Shown here: in pieces, positions 9,340-18,865 of the stretch
Layout of the letters: the number at the start of each line of letters is the position of its first letter
Numbering within the stretch: the stretch's first letter is position 1
Assembly: GCF_021026315.1 (NCBI RefSeq)
Contig: NZ_JAJNCX010000008.1
Coordinates: 1 to 64,000, forward strand
Source of the DNA: Rhizobium sp. C4
GTDB lineage: Bacteria > Pseudomonadota > Alphaproteobacteria > Rhizobiales > Rhizobiaceae
DNA length: 64,000 nucleotides
Reading direction: 5' to 3'
Notes under the pieces: generated by a model
Told to the model about the DNA's origin: nothing
Databases searched by the model: none
What the model saw: the letters and a program-made list of their open reading frames with translations, nothing else
Made by a program: the position numbers and the translations under genes

Positions 9340-10693
9340 CCTCTGCATAACGCCGCAAGGCGATTTCATTCGCAGGCCGTTCGGCCTCACCTTTGGCCCC
9401 GGCAAGGCGCGCACCCCCGACCAGAAGGGCCGCGCCAATGCTGGTGCCAGTGCCCGCCACCGCCTCGACCGGACGGCCAGCGACAGCGGCGAGCATGGCG
9501 AGATAGGCACGGTTTTCCGCAAACGGCCCTTCGACCAGAACCGGACCTTGCGCGCCGACAATCTCGAGCCCCGTTGACGTCATCAGCGCCAGATAGAAGG
9601 AAACCGTGACATATCGCTCGGCCGGCGTAAGCCGTGACTGGTCGACCGTCCACACAGCATTGCGCCCCTGGAACGGGCCCGACTGGTTTTCGATCGCCGG
9701 CAGAAGCATGGACGCGCGCGCTAGAACGGAATCAATGTCGGCGGGCGCAAAATCCTTCGGCTGGTCGCCGATCAGCCGTTCGAACTCGCGTCCGCCCATG
9801 AAGCGGGCAGACGGCACCGGGTCGCCATAGGCGTTCACATTGACCAGCGTGTCACGGGCCGGATCAAGCGCCACTTTGGCGCCGCCGACGGCCATGGAAA
9901 TCACCCAGGTTCCGGTGGAGACAACGGCAAACGGGGCCTCGCGCGCGGAAAGATGCGCATAGAGCGACGCGTTGGAATCGTGGATGCCGCAGATCACGGG
10001 TATATCGGCAGGAAGACCGGTTGCCGCCGCGATCTCCGGCAGGACCGGCCCGAGCCGATCGGCAGCACGCGCCACAGGCGCCATCAACTCCCGCCATCCC
10101 TCGCGGTCCACCAGCGAAGAGTAACGCCCCTCCTCCGGCATCCAGAGATCGGTATGGCAGCCAAGCGAGGTCACTTCGTTGACCGCCACGCCGCTCAACC
10201 GAAAGGCCCAGTATTGCGGATAGGTCAGGATCGTGCGGGTCTTTTCCTTGAGGCCGGGGAACGTGCGGAACTGCCAGAAAAGCTGCGCGCCGAGGTTCAG
10301 GCCGAGCGGCAGCCGGGCCGAGCCGGTCTCTGCAAATGGGGGACGCGCGGCATCATATTCGGCGGCCAGCGTATCGGGGCCGTCGAATTCATAGTCGAGC
10401 GCCGGCGCGGCAAGCTTGCCCTCCGCATCCAGAAGAACGGCAGACGCCCCATGCGTGGTGATCGAAATCGCGTCGACGCTGAACTCGGCCTGAAAGCGCT
10501 TCAACCCGTCGAGAATGAAAGCCCAAAGCCCCTCGACATCATAATGCGGATAGGGCGGGCCCTTGAGCACCGCATTCGGCCGCTTGGCGACGGCGATCTC
10601 GGTCAGGCTGCTCAGCTCGACGAGGGCGACCTTCGCATTGGTCTTGCCGATATCGATGACGGCGATGTGGCGCATGAGGGGCTTTCTGTTCAT
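9320..10693 (-). CDS. rhaK: L-rhamnulokinase, FGGY family
   Basis: The predicted role is ATP-dependent phosphorylation of L-rhamnulose to rhamnulose-1-phosphate. The sequence has the FGGY phosphate-1 motif near the N terminus ([14 protein letters not shown]) and the C-terminal ADP-binding glycine-rich region ([18 protein letters not shown]). About 457 residues fit the family. The start at 10693 overlaps the stop of rhaU as ATGA; an internal ATG at 10675 is possible. It is the last gene of the rhamnose operon, matching the R. leguminosarum order. In that species RhaK is reported to be required for transport itself, which is literature knowledge rather than something visible here. Confidence 0.9.
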   Translation of the reverse strand: MNRKPLMRHIAVIDIGKTNAKVALVELSSLTEIAVAKRPNAVLKGPPYPHYDVEGLWAFILDGLKRFQAEFSVDAISITTHGASAVLLDAEGKLAAPALDYEFDGPDTLAAEYDAARPPFAETGSARLPLGLNLGAQLFWQFRTFPGLKEKTRTILTYPQYWAFRLSGVAVNEVTSLGCHTDLWMPEEGRYSSLVDREGWRELMAPVARAADRLGPVLPEIAAATGLPADIPVICGIHDSNASLYAHLSAREAPFAVVSTGTWVISMAVGGAKVALDPARDTLVNVNAYGDPVPSARFMGGREFERLIGDQPKDFAPADIDSVLARASMLLPAIENQSGPFQGRNAVWTVDQSRLTPAERYVTVSFYLALMTSTGLEIVGAQGPVLVEGPFAENRAYLAMLAAVAGRPVEAVAGTGTSIGAALLVGGARLAGAKGEAERPANEIALRRYAEAWRASL

Positions 10694-11019
10694 TCCATAT
10701 GGAAGACGGGCGTGAGGTCGATGGCGATGGGCTCGTGTCTGTCGTTCGTCGCCATGATATCCGCCATATGCGCCCACCATTTCTGCATGACCGCCGTCTG
10801 AGGCAGCGCAGCCATCGTGTGGTCGCGGCGACGCCAGAGCACGCCGTAGAGCACGTTCGTCTCCTCATCGAGAAAGATCGAATAGTCCGAGACACCGGCC
10901 TCGTGCAGCAGGTCGACCAGTTCCGGCCAGATCTCGTCATGCCGACGCTGGTATTCCTGCCGCATGCCCGGATTGAGGAACATCTTGAAGGCATGTTTTT
11001 CGAGATTGGCGTGGCTCAT
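10690..11019 (-). CDS. rhaU: L-rhamnose mutarotase
   Basis: This 109-residue protein interconverts the alpha and beta anomers of L-rhamnose so the isomerase gets its preferred form. The compact ferredoxin-like family is recognised by its N-terminal His ([11 protein letters not shown]), [26 protein letters not shown] and the tryptophan pair [10 protein letters not shown]. The gene overlaps both neighbours by 4 bases (rhaQ upstream, rhaK downstream), placing it firmly in the operon. The name rhaU follows the rhizobial nomenclature; rhaM is the enterobacterial equivalent. Confidence 0.95.
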   Translation of the reverse strand: MSHANLEKHAFKMFLNPGMRQEYQRRHDEIWPELVDLLHEAGVSDYSIFLDEETNVLYGVLWRRRDHTMAALPQTAVMQKWWAHMADIMATNDRHEPIAIDLTPVFHME

Positions 11020-12017
11020 CGGCGGCGGTTCCTGAATTTCCGGAAGACGATTGGCAAGGCGATGACGAAGATCAGCAGCACGCCGATGAAGATCGACATG
11101 ACGATGCCCGGCACGTTGAGAAGCCCAAGCCCGAATGTGACAAGGCCCATGATGAGGGCTGCGATCACCACACCCTGGATCGTCCCCGCCCCGCCGAGAA
11201 TGGACACGCCGCCCAGCACGACCATGGTAACGGCCTCCAGCTCCCAGCCGGCGGCAATCGAGGGCCGGGTGGAATCGAGCCGCGAGGTCAAGAGCACCGA
11301 GGCAATCCCCGACATCAGTCCCGTCAGCAGGAAGAGGATGAACTTCACCCGCTCGACGCGGATGCCGGAAAAGCGGGCGGCCACGTCATTATTGCCGATG
11401 GCAAAGACCTGCCGGCCAAAATTCGTCCGGTGCAGCAGCAGGTAATAGATGAACGAGAAGACGATGAAGAGAACGAATTCGAAGGAAAAGACCCAGAAGA
11501 CATAGCCCTGCCCGAAATAGGCAAAGCTCTCCGGATAGCCTTTGAACGCCTGATCGCCGAGCACGATATAGGAAATGCCGCGAAAGAAGCTCATCGTACC
11601 GATGGTGACGACGATGGAGGGCAGGCCGAGCCCGGTGACGAGGAAGCCATTGAACGCGCCGCAGATGAGGCCTGTGACAATGCCGATCAGCACCAGTTCC
11701 GGCGTGCCCGCCCCATGCTGCAAGGCCAGCCCCATCATGGTCGAGGAAAGCGCAATGATCGAGGCGACCGAGAGATCGATTTCGCCGGCGATGATCAGCA
11801 GCGCCATGGCCAGAGCGATCAGCACCTTTTCGGTGAAATTGAATGTGGCATCCGACAGCGACCAGGGCGACAGGAAGTAGGGCGAAGCCAGCGAATTGAC
11901 GATGAAGAGCACCACGCCGACGACGAGCAGCAGGCTCGGCCAGGAGAAGATCGCAGCCTTCAGCGGCGTGCCGAGACGGTCAGGGATGTGGCGGGTTTCG
12001 GGGGATTGCAGGCTCAT
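11016..12017 (-). CDS. rhaQ: Rhamnose ABC transporter permease
   Basis: This 333-residue integral membrane permease belongs to the RbsC/BPD-2 class. Many hydrophobic segments are visible, along with the class-typical [19 protein letters not shown] stretch near residue 85 and a late [20 protein letters not shown] segment. Its start overlaps the rhaP stop and its stop overlaps the rhaU start, each by 4 bases. It pairs with RhaP as the membrane channel for L-rhamnose. Assignment as RhaQ rather than RhaP is by gene order. Confidence 0.9.
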   Translation of the reverse strand: MSLQSPETRHIPDRLGTPLKAAIFSWPSLLLVVGVVLFIVNSLASPYFLSPWSLSDATFNFTEKVLIALAMALLIIAGEIDLSVASIIALSSTMMGLALQHGAGTPELVLIGIVTGLICGAFNGFLVTGLGLPSIVVTIGTMSFFRGISYIVLGDQAFKGYPESFAYFGQGYVFWVFSFEFVLFIVFSFIYYLLLHRTNFGRQVFAIGNNDVAARFSGIRVERVKFILFLLTGLMSGIASVLLTSRLDSTRPSIAAGWELEAVTMVVLGGVSILGGAGTIQGVVIAALIMGLVTFGLGLLNVPGIVMSIFIGVLLIFVIALPIVFRKFRNRRR

Positions 12018-12994
12018 GCCGCGGCCTCCGCTTGTCTGAGAATGAGGCGCTGGCTGCGCTTGGCGCCACGCCCGTTGAGGACCACGGCGAGGATGATGGC
12101 AGCACCCGAAATCGCCATCTGCCAGAAGGGCGAGATGTTGATGACCGGCAGCGCACCGTTGATGACGCCGAGGAAGAGCGCGCCGAGAACAGCGCCGGCG
12201 ACTGTGCCGACGCCACCGGAAATCGAGATGCCGCCGATGACGCAGGCGGCCACCACGGTCAGCTCATAGCCGCGCGCCACTTCGACCGAGCCGATGACAT
12301 AGCGCGACACCCAGAGATAACCGCAGAAGCCCGAGAGCAGGCCGGACAGGCAGAAGGCATAGAAGGTCGTGCGCCCGACATCGATCCCGGCATAGACGGC
12401 AGCCGTCGGATTGACGCCGACCGCATAGAAGGACCGGCCAAGCGAGGTGCGCGACATGAGGATCACGAAGGCGGCAACGACGGCCACCGCATACCAGATG
12501 AGCAGCGGCAGGCCCAAAAACTCGATGCGTGTATAGGCGACGAAAGAGGCCGAGAAGGCATCCGCATTCACCCATTGCCCGCCGGCAATCAGGAAGATGA
12601 CACCGCGATAGATGGTGAGCGAACCGAGCGTCACGACGATCGCCGGAATGCCGAGCCGCCAGATGAAGAGACCGTTGAGCGCGCCGAGCAGCAGGCCGCA
12701 AGAGGTGGCAATCAACATCAGCGCAGGCACCGGAATGCCGGGTGCCGCCTTGTTGATGAGCGCCACAATCATGCCCGAGAGTGCGAGGTTCGAAGCCATC
12801 GAAAGATCGATGGAACGGGTCAGGATCACCACCATCTGGCCAAGCGCCAGGATCATCAGGATCGAGGAATCCTCGACGATGCCGGAAAGCCGGCCGGGAT
12901 TCGCAAAGCCCGGCGCGCGCATGTCGGTGGCAAAGACAAGGGCTGCGATCAGCACGGCCAGCCAGAATTCCCGCAACTTGAGGATGGAACTCAT
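12014..12994 (-). CDS. rhaP: Rhamnose ABC transporter permease
   Basis: This 326-residue RbsC-class permease is the second membrane subunit of the rhamnose importer. The diagnostic SIDLSMASNLALSGMIVAL segment is near residue 60, and VTLGSLTIYRGVIFLIAGGQW near residue 140. The late glycine-rich VVAACVIGGISISGGVGTVAG segment is also present. The start is coupled to the rhaT stop by a 4-base overlap. The order rhaT-rhaP-rhaQ equals that of the characterised Rhizobium locus. Confidence 0.9.
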   Translation of the reverse strand: MSSILKLREFWLAVLIAALVFATDMRAPGFANPGRLSGIVEDSSILMILALGQMVVILTRSIDLSMASNLALSGMIVALINKAAPGIPVPALMLIATSCGLLLGALNGLFIWRLGIPAIVVTLGSLTIYRGVIFLIAGGQWVNADAFSASFVAYTRIEFLGLPLLIWYAVAVVAAFVILMSRTSLGRSFYAVGVNPTAAVYAGIDVGRTTFYAFCLSGLLSGFCGYLWVSRYVIGSVEVARGYELTVVAACVIGGISISGGVGTVAGAVLGALFLGVINGALPVINISPFWQMAISGAAIILAVVLNGRGAKRSQRLILRQAEAAA

Positions 12995-14505
12995 GCGGCT
13001 TCTCCAATGCCTGCCGCCGCCCGGACCAGCGCTTCGGGTCGCAGAGCGGCATTGTTTTCAAATTCGGTGACGATGCGGCCCTCGCGCATGACGACGATGC
13101 GGTCGCTCATGCCCATGATTTCGGGCAATTCGGAAGAGACCATGATGACGGCGAGACCTTGGCCGGCGAGTTCCGACATGAATTCATGCACGGCCGCCTT
13201 CGAGCCGATGTCGATGCCCTTGGTCGGCTCGTCGAGAATGATGACGCGCGGCTTCGTCGCCAGCCATTTGGCGATGACGACCTTCTGCTGATTGCCGCCG
13301 GAAAGATTGCCGACATGCTGGTCGAGCGAGGCGGCGCGCAGATCCAGCCGCTCGGTATATTCGCGCGCCAGCCTGAACTCTTCGGCCAGACGCAGGAAGC
13401 CATGCTTCGAGGTCTTGTTGAGCGAGGCGAGCGTGACATTCTGGAAGATCGGCAGGCCCGTGATCGCCCCCTGCTTGCCGCGATCTTCCGGCACATAGAC
13501 AATGCCCCGGTCAACGGCTTCGGCGGGCGAGCGGATGACGGCGACCTCGTCATCAATGCGCACCGCGCCCTTCGATGGTTTGGTGATACCGAAGAGCGAT
13601 TGCATGACCTCGCTGCGGCCGGCGCCGACAAGGCCGTAGAAGCCGAGAATTTCGCCCTCGCGGAGCGAAAAGCCGATGTCGTCGAATTCGGTCGGATGGC
13701 AATAGCCGACGACCTTCAGCACTTCCGCGCCTGGCGTGACCTGCTTTTTCGGGAAGACCTGATCGACCGCGCGGCCGACCATCATGCGGACGATCTCCTG
13801 CTGGGACGTGTCCTTCAGCAGCCCCTCGCCCACCATCTCGCCATCGCGGAAGACGGTGTAGCGGTCGGCGATGCGATAGATCTCGTCGAACTTGTGCGAG
13901 ATGAAGAGAATGGCCTTGCCCTGGCCTTTCAGGAGTTCGATGAGCTCGAACAGGTCCTGGATTTCCTTGTAGGAGAGTGCCGCCGTCGGTTCGTCCATGA
14001 TCACGACCTCGGCATTCACCGACAGCGCGCGGGCAACGGCGACCAGATGCTTGTTGGCAATCGACAGGTCTTTCAGCTTCGTCTCCGGCGCGATATGGCC
14101 GGCGCCGATTTCGGTCAGCAGAGACTTTGCCCGCGCATTCATTGCACGCCAGTCGATCAGCTTCAAAGCCGTACGCGGGGCATGGCCGAGAAAGATGTTT
14201 TCCGCCGCCGACAGCTCGTCAAACAGAACCGTTTCCTGATGGATGGCGGTGATGCCGGCCTGAAAGGCGGCATGCGGGGAGGCGAGCGTGACCGGCTTGC
14301 CCGAGACGCGGATTTCGCCCTCGTCCGGCTGGTAGATGCCCGTCATGGTCTTGACCAGCGTCGACTTGCCGGCGCCGTTTTCGCCGATCAGGGCGGTCAC
14401 TTCGCCGGGATAGAGGCGCAGCGCCACCTTGTGCAGCGCGCGCACGCCGGGGAAGGACTTCGAGATGCCCGACAGCTCTATCTTCGGCTCTTTTTGAGGG
14501 TTCAT
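12991..14505 (-). CDS. rhaT: Rhamnose ABC transporter ATP-binding protein (double cassette)
   Basis: The 504-residue protein has two ATPase cassettes in tandem, as usual for RbsA-class importers. The first has Walker A GENGAGKS and Walker B VVIMDEPTAAL. The second carries a degenerate Walker A region (GLVGAGRSEV), the signature LSGGNQQKV and Walker B VIILDEPTKGID. I placed the start at 14505 (MNPQKEPKIEL); an open frame continues upstream but would take in two hairpins and has no family similarity. It is separated from rhaS by 128 bases that hold a terminator-like hairpin. Confidence 0.93.
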   Translation of the reverse strand: MNPQKEPKIELSGISKSFPGVRALHKVALRLYPGEVTALIGENGAGKSTLVKTMTGIYQPDEGEIRVSGKPVTLASPHAAFQAGITAIHQETVLFDELSAAENIFLGHAPRTALKLIDWRAMNARAKSLLTEIGAGHIAPETKLKDLSIANKHLVAVARALSVNAEVVIMDEPTAALSYKEIQDLFELIELLKGQGKAILFISHKFDEIYRIADRYTVFRDGEMVGEGLLKDTSQQEIVRMMVGRAVDQVFPKKQVTPGAEVLKVVGYCHPTEFDDIGFSLREGEILGFYGLVGAGRSEVMQSLFGITKPSKGAVRIDDEVAVIRSPAEAVDRGIVYVPEDRGKQGAITGLPIFQNVTLASLNKTSKHGFLRLAEEFRLAREYTERLDLRAASLDQHVGNLSGGNQQKVVIAKWLATKPRVIILDEPTKGIDIGSKAAVHEFMSELAGQGLAVIMVSSELPEIMGMSDRIVVMREGRIVTEFENNAALRPEALVRAAAGIGEAA

Positions 14506-14551
14506 CGGCTCTGGTCCGGTCTGCTTCTGGAGATGGCAAAAGGGGATAAAA

Positions 14552-14613
14552 GAAAGCCGGCAAACCGGCTTTCGCGAGATCAGGATGGGGGGCAGCGGAG
14601 CCAGATGCTCCGC
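14552..14613 (-). terminator. Two hairpins between rhaS and rhaT, one terminator-like
   Basis: On the minus strand the second structure is a perfect 9-bp stem (14552-14560 with 14565-14573, 4-base loop) followed by TTTTAT, a good intrinsic terminator. A 7-bp stem (14595-14601 with 14607-14613) precedes it. Because transporter genes continue after it, partial read-through is likely, giving more RhaS than RhaTPQ. Confidence 0.6.
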
Positions 14614-14633
14614 CGCCTTAAGCCTTGGGAGGC

Positions 14634-15626
14634 TCAGTAGATCTTCGAGAACTTCTCGATGTTCGACTTGTCGAACTGGTAGGGAGCCGCCATGGCAGCC
14701 GAGTTCGTGTCGTCGAGCTTGATCGAGCCGACCTTGCCGAGCGAGAAGGAAGCACCCGGCTCTGCCTTCTTGCCCTTGATCAGCTGGTCGGAGATGTAGA
14801 CAGCCGAGTAGCCGAGGTCGATCGGGTTCCACAGCGCCACGCCCTGCGACGCGCCGTTGTCGATGAACTTCTTGAACTCGGAGGGCAGAGCGAGACCGGT
14901 GACGTTGATCTTACCGATCAGCTTCTGGTCGGTGACGACCTGGGCAGCCGCCACGACGCCGACGGTGGTCGGAGCGATGATGGCCTTGAGGTTCGGATAG
15001 GACGAGATCAGGCCCTTGGCTTCGTTCGTCGACTTGACCGAGTCGTCATCGCCATAGGCGACGCTCACGAGCTTGATCTTGGGGAACTTGGTTGGCAGGA
15101 TCTTCTTGGCGGCGTCGATCCAGGCGTTCTGGTTGGTCGCCGTGGAAGAAGCCGACAGGATCGCAACTTCACCGCCATCCGGCAGATGGTCGGCAGCAAG
15201 CTTGATGATCGTTTCGCCGATCAGGTTGGTGTCGGACGGGTTGAGGTGCAGCATGCGGCCGCCCTTGGCGACGCCCGAATCCCACGAAATCACCTTGATA
15301 CCGCGGTCCATGGCCTTCTTCAGCGCCGGAACGAGTGCGTCGGGGTCGTTGGCGGAAATCGCAATCGCATCGACCTTCTGGGCGATCAGCGAGTTGATGA
15401 TTTCGATCTGGCCTTCGGCCGTGGCCGAGGTCGGGCCGGTATAGATGACCTCGATGCCACCACCGAGTTCCTTGGCGGCATCCTGCGCGCCCTTGGCGGC
15501 AGCGTCGAAGAAGCCGTTGCCGAGCGACTTGACGACGAGCGCGATCTTCTCGGCGGCAGAAGCCGGTCCGGCCATCAGGGCGGCGGCAATCGCCGTCGAG
15601 ATTGCGAGTTTATGCAGAAGTTTCAT
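14634..15626 (-). CDS. rhaS: Rhamnose-binding periplasmic protein
   Basis: This 330-residue periplasmic sugar-binding protein is of the ribose/rhamnose class (Peripla_BP_4 type). Residues 1-24 form a Sec signal peptide ending at ASAAEK. ALVVKSLGNGFFDAAAKGAQ then opens the mature domain, and ISANDPDALVPALKKAMDRG and VISWDSGVAKGG are class-typical. The ATG at 15626 is chosen over one at 15632 because the GGAGG sits 7 bases before it. It follows rhaR by 38 bases, as in the rhizobial rhaRSTPQUK order, so the ligand is inferred to be L-rhamnose. Confidence 0.92.
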   Translation of the reverse strand: MKLLHKLAISTAIAAALMAGPASAAEKIALVVKSLGNGFFDAAAKGAQDAAKELGGGIEVIYTGPTSATAEGQIEIINSLIAQKVDAIAISANDPDALVPALKKAMDRGIKVISWDSGVAKGGRMLHLNPSDTNLIGETIIKLAADHLPDGGEVAILSASSTATNQNAWIDAAKKILPTKFPKIKLVSVAYGDDDSVKSTNEAKGLISSYPNLKAIIAPTTVGVVAAAQVVTDQKLIGKINVTGLALPSEFKKFIDNGASQGVALWNPIDLGYSAVYISDQLIKGKKAEPGASFSLGKVGSIKLDDTNSAAMAAPYQFDKSNIEKFSKIY

Positions 15627-15664
15627 GTTCATTCCTCCCGTTGAAGTTCTCCCCCCGGCTGGCG

Positions 15665-16468
15665 TCACGCCACGACCGAGGCCTGTTCCTTGGCTATTTT
15701 ATCCGCGATGATCAGCTCGACGCCCGCTTCCTCAAGCATCTGTCGGTCCTCGTCGCGAATTCCGTCATCCGTGATGATCGTCGTCACGCGGTCCAGCGGG
15801 CAGAGCACCAGGCTGGAACGCTTCTTGAACTTGGACGAGTCGGCGAGCACGACGAGTTCGTCCGCCTGGCCGATCAGCTTCTGCTCGGCCTGGATCAGCA
15901 GCGGATCGGCCTCCATGAGACCAAGCTTGCTCAACCCTTGAGCCCCCATGAACATGCGCTTGGCGTAGAAATTCCGCGTCACGTCGTTCTCGAAGGGGCT
16001 GAGAATGATGTTCTGCTCGCGATAGATGACCCCGCCCGAGAGCATGATCGTATTCTTCGAATTCCTGAGCAGATGTTCCGCAATCGGGAACGAATTGGTG
16101 AAGATCTGCATGCGCCGCGACGCGAGCAGATGCACCATCTGGAAGGTCGTCGTGCCGCCATTGATGATGATCGGATCGCCATCGGCGCAAAGTTCGACCG
16201 CTTTCAGTGCAATCGCGCGCTTCTGAGCGATATTGATCGTTTCGTTGACCGAGAAGGGTCGGCCGGCAAGACCGGGGAAGGCCGGCGGATTGATCGCCTC
16301 GGCCCCGCCGCGCACCCGGCGCAGCTTCTTCTGCACATGCAGCGTCGCAATGTCCCGCCGGATCGTCGCTTCCGACGATTCCGTGAGTTCAACCATTTCG
16401 CCGACGGTCACGACAGGCTTTTCCTGGACCGCTGACAGAATGATGCGATGGCGCTCTTTCTCGTGCAT
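15665..16468 (-). CDS. rhaR: DeoR-family repressor of the rhamnose genes
   Basis: This 267-residue regulator has the DeoR winged helix in the first 60 residues (TVGEMVELTESSEATIRRDI). A C-terminal sugar-phosphate-sensing DeoRC domain follows, including INGGTTTFQMVHLL and the later SSKFKKRSSLVL stretch. The start at 16468 has a strong GGGAGGA 5 bases upstream. It is the first gene of the minus-strand rhamnose operon and diverges from rhaD across about 180 AT-rich bases holding palindromes. By analogy with the characterised locus it represses both operons until rhamnose or its phosphate appears; the effector is not visible. Confidence 0.92.
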   Translation of the reverse strand: MHEKERHRIILSAVQEKPVVTVGEMVELTESSEATIRRDIATLHVQKKLRRVRGGAEAINPPAFPGLAGRPFSVNETINIAQKRAIALKAVELCADGDPIIINGGTTTFQMVHLLASRRMQIFTNSFPIAEHLLRNSKNTIMLSGGVIYREQNIILSPFENDVTRNFYAKRMFMGAQGLSKLGLMEADPLLIQAEQKLIGQADELVVLADSSKFKKRSSLVLCPLDRVTTIITDDGIRDEDRQMLEEAGVELIIADKIAKEQASVVA

Positions 16469-16534
16469 GAATTCCTCCCTGCCCTGAACATATTCACTCA
16501 ATGTTAAATTTGTCAATCACATCCGATCAGAAAT

Positions 16535-16559
16535 AATCATATTGCGCTGCAATATGATT
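16535..16559. promoter_or_regulatory. Palindrome, candidate RhaR operator
   Basis: A perfect 11-bp inverted repeat, AATCATATTGC and GCAATATGATT with a 3-base spacer, sits in the divergent rhaR-rhaD promoter region. It is followed by near-repeats of ATTGAAAT / ATCGAAAT / CGATTG (about 16556-16582). It is the strongest symmetric element between the two operons. Assignment to RhaR is by location only. Confidence 0.55.
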
Positions 16560-16649
16560 GAAATTGATCGAAATCGATTGACTTGCGACAAGTTTTGCAG
16601 CATCGATACCGCAAAACTCGAAACATGCGTGTTACGCAGGGAGGAAGAT

Positions 16650-18752
16650 ATGTCGATACAAGAGGCCGGTTCGCGGCTGAAAAACCTGTGGGATAAGGCC
16701 CGCGCGAGCGGCATGAGCGAGCCCGAACTGCTTCTCTATCGCTCCAACCTGCTGGGTTCCGACAAGCGCGTCACCAATTACGGCGGCGGCAATACGTCGG
16801 CCAAGGTGATGCAGAAGGATCCGCTGACGGGCGAACTCGTGGAAGTTCTCTGGGTCAAGGGTTCCGGCGGCGATGTCGGCACGATCAAGATGGACGGCTT
16901 TGCCACGCTCTATATGGACAAGCTGCGCGCGCTCAAGGGCATCTATCGCGGCGTTGCGTTCGAAGACGAGATGGTCGGCTATCTGCCGCACTGCACCTTC
17001 AATCTGAATGCACGCGCCGCCTCCATCGACACGCCGCTGCATGCCTATGTGCCGAAGAAGCACGTCGACCACATGCATCCCGACGCGATCATCGCGATTG
17101 CCGCGTCGGCCAATTCGAAGGAACTGACGCAAAAGATCTTCGGCGGCGAGATCGGCTGGCTGCCCTGGAAGCGTCCGGGCTACGAGCTGGGCCTCTGGCT
17201 TGAAAAGTTCTGCCTCGAAAACCCGTCCGCCAAGGGCGTGGTGCTCGAAAGCCATGGCCTCTTCACCTGGGACGATGACGCGGAAGCCTGCTATGCGCTC
17301 ACCATCGACATCATCAACCGGGCGATTGCCTGGTTCGAGACGGAAACTGCCGGCAAGGCCGTCTTCGGCGGCGAGAAGCACAAGTCACTCGCCCCCGCCG
17401 AGCGCCGCGCTGTGGCAGCAAGCCTCATGCCCGCCATTCGCGGCATGATCTCGAAAGAGGCCCACATGGTCGGCCATTTCGATGATAGCGATGCCGTGCT
17501 GCAGTTCGTCTGCGCCAAGAACATGGAAGCGCTCGCGGCCCTCGGCACCTCCTGCCCCGACCACTTCCTGCGCACCAAGATCCGCCCGCTGGTCGTCGAT
17601 TTCGACCCTGCAAAGCCGGATATCGCCGCGACGCTCGAAAGCCTGAAGCCGAGCGTGGAAGCCTATCGCAAGGACTACGCGGCCTATTACGAACGCTGCA
17701 AGCATCCCGACAGCCCGGCGCTGCGCGATCCCAACGCCATCGTCTATCTCGTCCCCGGCGTCGGCATGATCACCTTCGCCAAGGACAAGGCAACGGCGCG
17801 CATTTCCGGCGAGTTCTATACGAACGCCATCAACGTGATGCGCGGCGCCTCCACCGTGTCGACCTACGTCGGCCTGCCGGAACAGGAAGCCTTCGACATC
17901 GAATACTGGCTGCTCGAGGAAGCCAAGCTCCAGCGCATGCCGAAGCCGAAGTCGCTTGCCGGCCAGATTGCCATCGTCACTGGCGGCGCCGGCGGTATCG
18001 GTTCGGCGACAGCCGCCCGCCTTCTCTCCGAAGGCGCCTGCGTGGCGCTCGCCGATATCGACGAGACCGCCCTTGCCTCGACAATCGACAATCTCGCCGG
18101 CCGCTACGGCAAGGATGTCGTGCGTTCGGTCAAGATGAACGTCACGGACGAGGCTGCGGTCATTGCGGCTTATGCGGATATCGCAGTCGAATTTGGCGGC
18201 ATCGACATTATCGTGTCCAATGCCGGCATCGCCTCCTCCGCTCCGGTCGAGGAAACCTCGCTGGAACTCTGGAACCGCAACATGTCGATCCTGTCGACCG
18301 GCTATTTCCTCGTTGCCCGCGAAGCCTTCAAGGTTCTGCGCCAACAGGCTATCGGCGGCTCGATGATCTTCATCGCCTCGAAGAACGGCCTTGCCGCTTC
18401 GCCGAATGCGTCCGCCTATTGCACCGCCAAGGCCTCCGAAATCCATCTCGCGCGCTGCCTGGCGCTCGAAGGGGCGGAAGCCGGCATTCGCGTGAATGTG
18501 GTGAACCCCGACGCGGTTCTGCGCGGCTCGAAGATCTGGTCCGGCGAGTGGCTGGACCAGCGTGCCTCGACCTACAAGACCGACAAGGAAGGTCTCGAGG
18601 AAATGTACCGCCAGCGCTCCATGCTGAAGCGTTCGGTCCTGCCGGAGGATATTGCGGAAGCGACTTATTTCTTCGCCTCCGATGCCTCGTCCAAGTCGAC
18701 GGGCAATATCATCAACGTCGACGCCGGCAACGTTCAGGCATTCACGCGCTAA
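16650..18752 (+). CDS. rhaD: Bifunctional rhamnulose-1-phosphate aldolase / SDR dehydrogenase
   Basis: This 700-residue fusion has an N-terminal class II aldolase-like domain (about residues 1-430), with GGGNTSAK at 45-52 and a HMHPDAIIAIAAS metal-site region. The C-terminal short-chain dehydrogenase carries GGAGGIG near residue 445 and the YCTAK active site near residue 590. It is predicted to cleave rhamnulose-1-phosphate to DHAP and lactaldehyde and then oxidise the lactaldehyde. The ATG at 16650 follows AGGGAGGA; the upstream extension of the frame crosses the operator region and is rejected. It is first in the rhaD-rhaI operon, divergent from rhaR. Confidence 0.94.
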   Translation: MSIQEAGSRLKNLWDKARASGMSEPELLLYRSNLLGSDKRVTNYGGGNTSAKVMQKDPLTGELVEVLWVKGSGGDVGTIKMDGFATLYMDKLRALKGIYRGVAFEDEMVGYLPHCTFNLNARAASIDTPLHAYVPKKHVDHMHPDAIIAIAASANSKELTQKIFGGEIGWLPWKRPGYELGLWLEKFCLENPSAKGVVLESHGLFTWDDDAEACYALTIDIINRAIAWFETETAGKAVFGGEKHKSLAPAERRAVAASLMPAIRGMISKEAHMVGHFDDSDAVLQFVCAKNMEALAALGTSCPDHFLRTKIRPLVVDFDPAKPDIAATLESLKPSVEAYRKDYAAYYERCKHPDSPALRDPNAIVYLVPGVGMITFAKDKATARISGEFYTNAINVMRGASTVSTYVGLPEQEAFDIEYWLLEEAKLQRMPKPKSLAGQIAIVTGGAGGIGSATAARLLSEGACVALADIDETALASTIDNLAGRYGKDVVRSVKMNVTDEAAVIAAYADIAVEFGGIDIIVSNAGIASSAPVEETSLELWNRNMSILSTGYFLVAREAFKVLRQQAIGGSMIFIASKNGLAASPNASAYCTAKASEIHLARCLALEGAEAGIRVNVVNPDAVLRGSKIWSGEWLDQRASTYKTDKEGLEEMYRQRSMLKRSVLPEDIAEATYFFASDASSKSTGNIINVDAGNVQAFTR

Positions 18753-18754
18753 GG

Positions 18755-18841
18755 CCACACCCCTTCCTCTCCCCTTGTGGGAGAGGAAGAAAAATCAGCA
18801 TCTTAGCTTTAGCTAAGTGCTAGATTTTTCAGGTGAGGGGT
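18755..18841. repeat. Compound palindromic intergenic repeat between rhaD and rhaI
   Basis: Two adjacent inverted repeats are seen. The first is a perfect 11-bp hairpin (18763-18773 with 18779-18789). The second has arms of about 19 bases on either side of a TT centre (aaaaatcagcatcttagct and its partner, about 18790-18831), with one bulge per arm. GC-rich pyrimidine and purine blocks frame the pair. The design resembles mobile-type palindromic units dispersed between rhizobial genes. Lying inside an operon, it could stabilise or process the rhaD-rhaI mRNA. Confidence 0.6.
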
Positions 18842-18865
18842 CACGCACATGAGGAGGAGATTCCC

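Noticed and set aside
14506-14832. N-terminal extension of RhaT
   Set aside because: It would cover two hairpins and the 3' end of rhaS, and has no similarity to ABC ATPases.
16542-16649. N-terminal extension of RhaD
   Set aside because: It runs through the palindromic operator region. The ATG at 16650 has a strong ribosome site and fits the usual length.
18755-18841. CRISPR or tRNA-like structure between rhaD and rhaI
   Set aside because: There are only two adjacent inverted repeats, no regularly spaced direct repeats and no cloverleaf.
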